From assembly GCF_029227915.1 (NCBI RefSeq), contig NC_079877.1:1488001-1552000 (forward strand): DNA of 64,000 nt, read 5' to 3'. Below the pieces are notes generated by a model. It was given only the letters and a program-made list of their open reading frames with translations. It searched no databases and was not told where the DNA came from. The stretch comes from Hydractinia symbiolongicarpus. Lineage: Eukaryota; Cnidaria; Hydrozoa; Anthoathecata; Hydractiniidae. Positions within the stretch are counted from its first letter, which is position 1; the number at the start of each line of letters is the position of its first letter. The position numbers were made by a program, and so were the translations under genes. Positions 55,101-64,000 of this stretch are shown here, one piece after another.

Positions 55101-58100
55101 TTGAGTTACAGCGGTTGCGTCACATATGCAGGCCAACATGTGTTTAGATATTTTTTTCCCATATTACTAAGTTGTATCGCTTTTAACAATGAAACGATTG
55201 ACTGTGGGACTTAATTGAACTCATTCTGGACTGTGACCTTATAAATGTGATAAGTGAGCCAACTGGACCCCAAGAAATAACATTCTTCATAATTTGACGT
55301 GTTTGCCGGAACTCAGTGATTGCACTGGGCGCTGTGGTAGCGCTTCATTTAAAAATTTAGATAAATAAGTCATTCTTTACAGTGGGACGAATCCTAGCCG
55401 TTATCGCGCGCTGAAGAAATAGCGACAGTTTCAAAAACCACATTTCATTGATTTTCTAACGGTATCAGTCCGTTTGAGTTACAACGGTTGGGTCACATAT
55501 TCGTACTAACATGTATTTAGCCATGTTTTTCTCATACTACTAGGTTGCATCGCTTTTAACAGTGAAACGATTGACTGTGGAACTTAATTGAAATAAGTTT
55601 GGCCTGTGACCTTATAAATGTGATAAGTGAGTCAACTGGATCCAAGAAATAACATTCTTCTTAATTTGACATGATTGCCGGAACTCAGCGATTACACTAG
55701 GATCTCTGGTAAACGCTTTCTTTAAAAATTTAGATAAATAAGTCTTTTTTTACTGTGGCACCAATCCTGGCCGTTAGCACGCGCTGAAGAAATAGAGACA
55801 TTCTAAAAGACTACATTTCATTGACTTTCTAACGATATCAGTCCGTGTGAGTTACAACAGTTGCGTCACATATTCGTACCAACATGTATTTAGCGATAGT
55901 GTTCGGATATTACTAGGTTGCATCGCTTTTAACAGTGAAACGTTTGACTGTGGGACTTTATTGAACTGATTGTGGACTTTGACCTTATAAATGTGATAAG
56001 TATGCCAGTTTGACAACAAGAAATAACGTTGTGCTTAACTTGACATAATTGCTGGAACTCAGCGATTACACTGGGCGCTGTTGTAGCGATTTATTTAAAA
56101 ATTAAGATAAATAAGTCACTCTTTACTGTGGGACCAATCCTAGCCGTTAGTTTGCGCTGAAGAAGTAGAGACAGTTTCCAAAACAAAATTTCATTGACTT
56201 TCTAACGGTGTCAATCCGTTTGAGTTACAACGGTTGCGTCACATATTCGTACCAATATGTGTTTAGGTATTTTTTTTCGATATTACTAAGGTGTATCGCT
56301 TTTAACAGTGAAACGATTGACTGTGGGACTTAATTGAACTCATTCTGGACTGTGACCTTATCAATGTGATAAGTGAGCCAACTGGACCCCAAGGAATAAC
56401 ATTCTTCTTAATTCGACATGATTGATGGATTTCAGGAATTACACTAGGCTCTATGGTAGCACTTTATTTAAAAATTTAGATATATAAGTCATTTTATACT
56501 GTGGGACCAATCCTGGCCGTTAGCACGCGCTAAAGAAATAGAGAGATTCTCAAAAACTACATTTCATTGACTTCTTGCCGGTATCAATCCGTTTGAGTTA
56601 CAACGGTTGCGTCACATATTCGTACCAACATGTATTTAGTGATATTTTTCGGATAATACTAAGTTAAATCGCTTTTAACAGTGAAACGATTGCCTGTGGA
56701 ATTTAATTGAAATAAGTTTGGCCTGTGACCTTATAAATGTGATAAGTGAGTCAACTGGATCCAAGAAATAACATTCTTCTTAATTTGACATGATTGCCGG
56801 AACTCAGCGATTACACTAGGATCTCTGGTAGCGCTTTCTTTAAAAATTTAGATAAATAAGTCTTTTTTTACTGTGGCACCAATCCTGGCCGTTAGCACGC
56901 GTTGAAGAAATAGAGACATTCTAAAAGACTACATTTCATTGACTTTCTAACGGTGTCAATCCGTTTCAGTTACAGCGGTTGCGTCACATATTCGTGCCAA
57001 CATGTGTTTAGATATTTTTTTCCGATATTACTAAGTTGTATCGCTTTTAACAATGAAACGATTGACTGTGGGACTTAATTGAACTCATTCTGGACTGTGA
57101 CCTTATAAATGTGATAAGTGAGCCAACCGGAACCCAAGAAATAACATTGTTCTTAATTTGACATGATTGCTGGAACTCAGCGATTACACTGAGCGCTGTG
57201 GTAGCGCTTGATTTAAAAATTGAGATAAATAAGTCATTCTCTACTGTGGGACCAATCCTAGCCGTTATCGCGCGCTGAAGAAAGAGCGACAGTTTCCAAA
57301 ACAAAATTTCATTGACTTTCTAACGGTGTCAATCCGTTTGAGTTACAACGGTTGCGTCACATATTCGTACCAATATGTGTTTAGGTATTTTTTTTCGATA
57401 TTACTAAGTTGTATCGCTTTTAACAGTGAAACGATTGCCTGTGGAATTTAATTGAAATAAGTTTGGCCTGTGACCTTATAAATGTGATAAGTGAGTCAAC
57501 TGGATCCAAGAAATAACATTCTTCTTAATTTGACATGATTGCTGGAATTCAGCGATTACACTAGGATCTCTGGTAGCGCTTTCTTTAAAAATTTAGATAA
57601 ATAAGTCTTTTTTTACTGTGGGACCAATCCTGGCCGTTAGCACGCGCTGATTAAATAGGAACAGTTTCCAAAATTACATTTCATTGTTTTTCTAGCGGTA
57701 TAAATCCGTTTGAGTTACAACGGCTGCGTCACATATTCGTACCAACATGTATTTAGCGATAGTGTTCGGATATTACTAGGTTGCATCGCTTTTAACAGTG
57801 AAACGATTGACTGTGGGACTTAATGATTTAACTGTGAGCTGTGACCTGATAAATGTAATAAATGAGACAATTGGACCCCAAGGAATAACATTTTTCTTAA
57901 TTTGACGTGATTGCCGGAACTCAGTGATTGCACTGGGCGCTGTGGTAGCGCTTCATTTAAAAATTTAGAATAATAAGTCATTCTTTACCGTGGGACGAAT
58001 CCTAGCCGTTATTGCGCGCTGAAGAATTAGCGACAGTTTCAAAAACCAAATTTCATTGATTTTCTAACGGTATCAGTCCGTTTGAGTTACAACGGTTGGG

Positions 58101-58710
58101 TCACATATTCGTACTAACATGTATTTAGCCATACTTTTCACATATTACTAGATTGCATCGCTTTTAACAGTGAAGCGATTGACTGTGGAACTTAATGAAC
58201 TAACTTTGGACTGTGACCTGATAAATGTGATAAATGAGACAATTGGACCCCAAGAAATAACATTCTTCTTAATTTGACGTGATTGCCGGAACTCAGTGAT
58301 TGCACTGGGCGCTGTGATAGCGCTTCATTTAAAAATTTAGATAAATAAGTCATTTCTTACTGTGGGACCAATCCTGGCCGTTAGCACGCGCTGAATAAAG
58401 AGGAACAGTTTCCAAAACTACATTTCATGGACTTTCTAGCGGCATAAATCCGTTTGAGTTACAGCGGTTGCGTCACATATGCGTGCCAACATGTGTTTAG
58501 ATATTTTTTTCCCATATTACTAAGTTGTATCGCTTTTAACAATGAAACGATTGACTGTGGGACTTAATTGAACTCATTCTGGACTGTGACCTTATAAATG
58601 TGATAAGTGAGCCAACTGGACCCAAAGAAATAACATTCTTCATAATTTGACGTGTTTGCCGGAACTCAGTGATTGCACGGGCGCTGTGGTAGCGCTTCAT
58701 TTAAAAATTT
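46151..58710 (+). repeat. 34-monomer super-repeat, copy 2 (~12.6 kb)
   Basis: It repeats the monomer order of 33,111-46,041 with a single class A monomer missing near 48,050. Differences otherwise are scattered single bases, for example 'ccttttgag' near 47,274, 'accgtgggac' against 'agcgtgggac' at 49,419/36,751, and a base missing in copy 1 at about 40,210. By eye identity is well above that between monomer classes, so this is a young event. I could not compute the exact value. Confidence 0.92.
53206..56187 (+). repeat. Second occurrence of the D-F2-D2-E tandem tetramer
   Basis: This is the counterpart of 40,537-43,518 inside copy 2 of the 13-kb block, at an offset of 12,669. It carries the same D2 marker 'aagtttggcctgtgacc' and the BamHI-type 'ctggatccaag' motif in each D2 monomer. 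Confidence 0.86.
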
Positions 58711-61700
58711 AGATAAATAAGTCATTCTTTACAGTGGGACGAATCCTAGCCGTTATCGCGCGCTGAAGAAATAGCGACAGTTTCAAAAACCACATTTCAT
58801 TGATTTTCTAACGGTATCAGTCCGTTTGAGTTACAACGGTTGGGTCACATATTCGTACTAACATGTATTTAGCCATGTTTTTCTCATATTACTAGGTTGC
58901 ATCGCTTTTAACAGTGAAACGATTGACTGTGGAACTTAATTGAAATAAGTTTGGCCTGTGACCTTATAAATGTAATAATTGAGTCAACTGGATCCAAGAA
59001 ATAACATTCTTCTTAATTTGACATGATTGCCAGAACTCAGCGATTACACTAGGATCTCTGGTAAACGCTTTCTTTAAAAATTTAGATAAATAAGTCTTTT
59101 TTTACTGTGGCACCAATCCTGGCCGTTAGCACGCGCTGAAGAAATAGAGACATTCTAAAAGACTACAATTCATTGACTTTCTAACGATATCAGTCCGTGT
59201 GAGTTACAACAGTTGCGTCACATATTCGTACCAACATGTATTTAGCGATAGTGTTCGGATATTACTAGGTTGCATCGCTTTTAACAGTGAAACGTTTGAC
59301 TGTGGGACTTTATTGAACTGATTGTGGACTTTGACCTTATAAATGTGATAAGTATGCCAGTTTGACAACAAGAAATAACGTTGTGCTTAACTTGACATAA
59401 TTGCTGGAACTCAGCGATTACACTGGGCGCTGTTGTAGCGATTTATTTAAAAATTAAGATAAATAAGTCACTCTTTACTGTGGGACCAATCCTAGCCGTT
59501 AGTTTGCGCTGAAGAAGTAGAGACAGTTTCCAAAAGAAAATTTCATTGACTTTCTAACGGTGTCAATCCGTTTGAGTTACAACGGTTGCGTCACATATTC
59601 GTACCAATATGTGTTTAGGTATTTTTTTTCGATATTACTAAGTTGTATCGCTTTTAACAGTGAAACGATTGACTGTGGGACTTAATTGAACTCATTCTGG
59701 ACTGTGACCTTATAAATGTGATAAGTGAGTCAACTGGACCCCAAGGAATAACATTCTTCTTAATTCGACATGATTGATGGATTTCAGGAATTACACTAGG
59801 CTCTATGGTAGCGCTTTCTTTAAAAATTTAGATAAATAAGTCTTTTTTTACTGTGGCACCAATCCTGGCCGTTAGCACGCGTTGAAGAAATAGAGACATT
59901 CTAAAAGACTACATTTCATTGACTTTCTAACGGTGTCAATCCGTTTCAGTTACAGCGGTTGCGTCACATATTCGTGCCAACATGTGTTTAGATATTTTTT
60001 TCCGATATTACTAAGTTGTATCGCTTTTAACAATGAAACGATTGACTGTGGGACTTAATTGAACTCATTCTGGACTGTGACCTTATAAATGTGATAAGTG
60101 AGCCAACCGGAACCCAAGAAATAACATTGTTCTTAATTTGACATGATTGCTGGAACTCAGCGATTACACTGAGCGCTGTGGTAGCACTTGATTTAAAAAT
60201 TGAGATAAATAAGTCATTCTCTACTGTGGGACCGATCCTAGCCGTTATCGCGCGCTGAAGAAAGAGCGACAGTTTCCAAAACAAAATTTCATTGACTTTC
60301 TAACGGTGTCAATCCGTTTGAGTTACAGCGGTTGCGTCACATATTCGTGCCAACATGTGTTTAGATATTTTTTTCCGATATTACTAAGTTGTATCGCTTT
60401 TAACAATGAAACGATTGACTGTGGGACTTAATTGAACTCATTCTGGACTGTGACCTTATAAATGTGATAAGTGAGCCAACCGGAACCCAAGAAAAAACAT
60501 TGTTCTTAATTTGACATGATTGCTGGAACTCAGCGATTACACTGAGCGCTGTGGTAGCGCTTGATTTAAAAATTGAGATAAATAAGTCATTCTCTACTGT
60601 GGGACCGATCCTAGCCGTTATCGCGCGCTGAAGAAAGAGCGACAGTTTCCAAAACTACGTTTCATTGACTTCCTAACGGTGTCAGTCCGTTTGAGTTACA
60701 ATGGTTGGGTCACATATTCGTCCCCACATGTATTTAATGATTTTTATCCGATAATACTAAGTTGTATCGCTTTTAACAGTGAAACGATTGACTGTGGGAC
60801 TTAATTAAACTGATTCTAGACTGTGAACTTAAGAATGTGATAAGTGAGCCAATTGGACCCCAAGAAATAACATTCTTCTTAGTTTGACGTGATTGCCGGA
60901 ACTCAGCGATTACACTGGGCGCTGTGGTAGCGCTTTATTTAAAAATTAAGATAAATACGTTATTTTTTACTGTGAGACCAATCCTAGCCTTTAGTTCGCG
61001 CTGAAGAATAGCGACAGTTTCCAAAACTACGTTTCATTGACTTCCTAACGGTGTCAGTCCGTTTGAGTTACAAAGGTTGGGTCACACATTCGTCCCCACA
61101 TGTATTTGATGATTTTTATCCGATATTACTAAGTTGTATCGCTTTTAACAGTGAAACGATTGACTGTGGGACTTAATTGAATTGTTTCTGGACTGTGACC
61201 TTATAAATGTGATAAGTGAGTCAACTGGATCCAAGAAATAACATTCTTCTTAATTTGACATGATTGCCGGAACTCAGCGATTACACTAGGATCTCTGGTA
61301 AACGCTTTCTTTAAAAATTAAGATAAATAAGTCACTCTTTACTGTGGGACCAATCTTAGCCGTTAGTTTGCGCTGAAGAAGTAGAGAAAGTTTCCAAAAC
61401 AAAATTTCATTGACTTTCTAACGGTGTTAATCCGTTTGAGTTACAACGGTTGCATCACATATTCGTACCAATATGTGTTTAGGTATTTTTTTCCGATATT
61501 ACTAAGTTGTATCGCTTTTAACAGTGAAACGATTGACTGTAGGACTTAATTGAACTCATTCTGGACTGTGACCTTATCAATGTGATAAGTGAGCCAACTG
61601 GACCCCAAGGAATAACATTCTTCTTAATTCGACATGATTGATGGATTTCAGGAATTACACTAGGCTCTATGGTAGCACTTTATTTAAAAATTTAGATATA

Positions 61701-64000
61701 TAAGTCTTTTTATACCATGGGACCAATCCTAGCCATTAGCACGCGCTAAAGAAATAGAGAGATTCTCAAAAACTACATTTCATTGACTTCTTGCCGGTAT
61801 CAATCCGTTTGAGTTACAACGGTTGCGTCACATATTCGTACCAACATGTATTTAGTGATATTTTTCGGATAATACTAGGTTGCATCGCTTTTAACAGTGA
61901 AACGATTGCCTGTGGAACTTAATTGAAATAAGTTTGGCCTGTGACCTTATAAATGTGATAAGTGAGTCAACTGGATCCAAGAAATAACATTCTTCTTAAT
62001 TTGACATGATTGCCGGAACTCAGCGATTACACTAGGATCTCTGGTAAACGCTTTCTTTAAAAATTTAGATAAATAAGTCCTTTTTTACTGTGGCACCAAT
62101 CCTGGCCGTTAGCACGCGATGAAGAAATAGAGACATTCTAAAAGACTACATTTCATTGACTTTCTAACGGTATCAGTCCGTGTGAGTTACAACAGTTGCG
62201 TCACATTTTCGTACCAACATGTATTTAGCGATAGTGTTCGGATATTACTATGTTGCATCGCTTTTAACAGTGAAACGTTTGACTGTGGGACTTTATTGAA
62301 CTGATTGTGGACTTTGACCTTATAAATGCGATAAGTATGCCAGTTTGACTACAAGAAATAACGTTGTGCTTAACTTGACATAATTGCTGGAACTCAGCGA
62401 TTACACTGGGCGCTGTTGTAGCGATTTATTTAAAAATTAAGATAAATAAGTCATTCTTTACTGTGGGACCAATCCTAGCCGTTAGTTTGCGCTGAAGAAG
62501 TAGAGACAGTTTCCAAAACAAAATTTCATTGACTTTCTAACGGTGTCAATCCGTTTGAGTTACAACGGTTACATCACAAATTCGTACCAATATGTGTTTA
62601 GGTATTTTTTTCCGATATTACTAAGTTGTATCGCTTTTAACAGTGAAACGATTGACTGTGGGACTTAATTGAACTCATTCTAGACTGTGACCTTATCAAT
62701 GTGATAAGTGAGCCAACTGGACCCCAAGGAATAACATTCTTCTTAATTCGACATGATTGATGGATTTCAGGAATTACACTAGGCTCTATGGTAGCACTTT
62801 ATTTAAAAATTTAGATATATAAGTCTTTTTATACTATGGGACCAATCCTGGCCGTTAGCACGCGCTAAAGAAATAGAGAGATTCTCAAAAACTACATTTC
62901 ATTGACTTCTTGCCGGTATCAATCCGTTTGAGTTACAACGGTTGCGTCACATATTCGTACCAACATGTATTTAGTGATATTTTTCGGATAATACTAAGTT
63001 AAATCGCTTTTAACAGTGAAACGATTGCCTGTGGAACTTAATTGAAATAAGTTTGGCCTGTGACCTTATAAATGTGATAAGTGAGTCAACTGGATCCAAG
63101 AAATAACATTCTTCTTAATTTGACATGATTGCCGGAACTCAGCGATTACACTAGGATCTCTGGTAGCGCTTTCTTTAAGAATTTAGATAAATAAGTCTTT
63201 TTTTACTGTGGCACCAATCCTGGCCGTTAGCATGCGTTGAAGAAATAGAAACATTCTAAAAGACTACATTTCATTGACTTTCTAACGGTGTCAATCCGTT
63301 TCAGTTACAGCGGTTGCGTCACATATTCGTGCCAACATGTGTTTAGATATTTTTTTCCGATATTACTAAGTTGTATCGCTTTTAACAATGAAACGATTGA
63401 CTGTGGGACTTAATTGAACTCATTCTGGACTGTGACCTTATAAATGTGATAAGTGAGCCAACTGGATCCCAAGAAATAACATTGTTCTTAATTTGACATG
63501 ACTGCTGGAACTCAGCGATTACACTGAGCGCTGTGGTAGCGCTTTATTTAAAAATTGAGGTAAATAAGTCATTTTCAACTGTGGGACCGATCCTAGCCGT
63601 TATCGCGCGGTGAAGAAATAGCGACAGTTTCCAAAACTACGTCTCATTGACTTCCTAACGGTGTCAGTCCGTTTGAGTTACAATGGTTGGGTCACATATT
63701 CGTCCCCACATGTATTTAATGATTTTTATCCGATATTACTAAGTTGTATCGCTTTTAACAGTGAAACGATTGACTGTGGGACTTAATTGAATTGTTTCTG
63801 GACTGTGACCTTATAAATGTGATAAGTGAGTCAACTGGACCCGAAGAAATAACATTCTTCTTAATTTGACATGATTGCTGGAACTCAGCGATTACACTGG
63901 GCGTTGTGGTAGCGCTTTATTTAAAAATTAAGATAAATAAGTCATTTTTTACTGTGGGACCAATCCTAGCGGTTAGTTCGCGCTGAAGAAATAGAGACAG
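58711..64000 (+). repeat. Right-hand mosaic rich in G, H and I classes
   Basis: The class order is D2 E G F F H H G I E G I F H, and the array is cut by the window end. Class H ('cgtccccacatgtattta' and 'tgatttttatccga') appears only here, near 60,721, 61,092 and 63,702. G-I strings related to those at 43.6-44.0 kb and 56.3-56.7 kb recur near 61.5-61.9 and 62.6-63.0 kb with extra point changes. No gene is visible. Confidence 0.82.
60022..60650 (+). repeat. Tandem duplicated F monomer
   Basis: The units with anchors at 60,022 and 60,395 are 373 bases apart and share 'gccaaccggaaccc', 'ttgatttaaaaattgag', 'tctctactgtgggaccg' and 'gaaagagcgacag'. Differences seen are 'gaaataacattg' against 'gaaaaaacattg' and 'gtagcacttg' against 'gtagcgcttg'. 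The second unit switches near 60,652 to an 'actacgtttc' tail leading into class H. Confidence 0.85.

Larger units (their letters stand above)
1..64000 (+). repeat. Tandem satellite array, ~373-bp monomer, ~172 copies
   Basis: The same sequence motif series recurs at 372-373 base intervals throughout. The 'cgc' of the box '..catcgcttttaacagtgaaacg' falls at 31, 404, 777, 1150, 1522, 1895 and 2268, and continues in step to about 63,750. Every copy has the same orientation and nothing interrupts the array. Each monomer carries, in order: the 'tattacta(g/a)g' box, 'cgcttttaacagtgaaacg', 'actgtgggacttaa', a TGACATGATTG/TGACGTGATTG segment, a GCGCT..AGCGC region, an A/T-rich 'atttaaaaat' stretch, 'tactgtgggac', '(c/g)cgttag..gcgctgaa', and finally 'gagttacaacggttgcgtcacatattcg'. 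By eye the classes differ from each other far more than copies of one class do. Both ends are open, so the true array is longer. I could not match it to a named satellite family. Confidence 0.97.

Noticed and set aside
1-64000. CRISPR array, rDNA spacer or transposon tandem as alternative explanations
   Set aside because: The repeats abut with no unique spacers and are far longer than CRISPR repeats. No rRNA gene sequence is present, and there are no terminal inverted repeats, target-site duplications or transposase/reverse transcriptase frames.

Overview
This window is one unbroken block of tandemly repeated satellite DNA. A monomer of about 373 bp is repeated head to tail from base 1 to base 64,000, roughly 172 copies, all on the same strand. 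I see no gene, RNA gene, transposon, unique spacer or array edge. The longest open frames are 62-88 codons and recur wherever the same monomer variant recurs, so I call no coding sequence.

The organism must be a eukaryote, because kilobase-scale higher-order satellite structure like this is typical of centromeric or pericentromeric heterochromatin, or of other large heterochromatic blocks. I do not recognise the monomer as any named satellite family. In one monomer (777-1149) I counted 137 G+C of 373 (36.7%) and 16 CpG dinucleotides, about 1.3 times expectation. That argues against long-term germline CpG methylation and weakly favours an invertebrate; it does not identify a species.

Nomenclature used below. 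I counted monomers from the 'cgc' in the box '..catcgcttttaacagtgaaacg' (anchors at 31, 404, 777, 1150, 1522, 1895, 2268 and so on) and classed them by the roughly 16-base 'switch box' just upstream. A = gcgatatttttctga. A1 = gggatatttttctga with '..cgctcttaac'. B = gcgatcgtgttcg. C = catattttttcccga or catatttttttccga. D = gccatatttttctca. D1 = gccatacttttcaca. D2 = gccatgtttttctca. E = gcgatagtgttcgga. F = gatatttttttccga. F2 = gatatttttttccca. G = ggtattttttttcga. H = aatgatttttatccga. I = agtgatatttttcgga.

Layout. 1-9,309: A1-B-C-A-led blocks of 5, 4, 9 and 7 monomers, with a 3,355/3,356-bp recurrence. 9,310-18,303: irregular mosaic with local duplications of 1, 3 and 8 monomer spacings. 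18,304-22,364: five monomers repeated at an offset of 2,236 bp. 22,365-23,862: transition. 23,863-26,088 and 30,943-33,168: two copies of an E-D1-D-F2-A-D module at an offset of 7,080 bp. Between and overlapping them lies a tetrameric A-D-E-B array with an exact 1,491-bp period. 33,111-46,041 and 46,151-58,710: two tandem copies of a 35-monomer block of about 13 kb, the second lacking exactly one monomer. 58,711-64,000: a right-hand segment rich in the G, H and I classes.

The array therefore shows nested amplification at four scales: monomer (373), dimer/tetramer (745/1,491), 6-9-mer (2.2-3.4 kb) and 35-mer (13 kb). This is what repeated unequal exchange predicts. The most informative signals are the 13-kb tandem duplication, a clean one-monomer deletion whose crossover lies in a 15-base identity window inside the best-conserved box, and a 20-bp perfect palindrome restricted to class B monomers.
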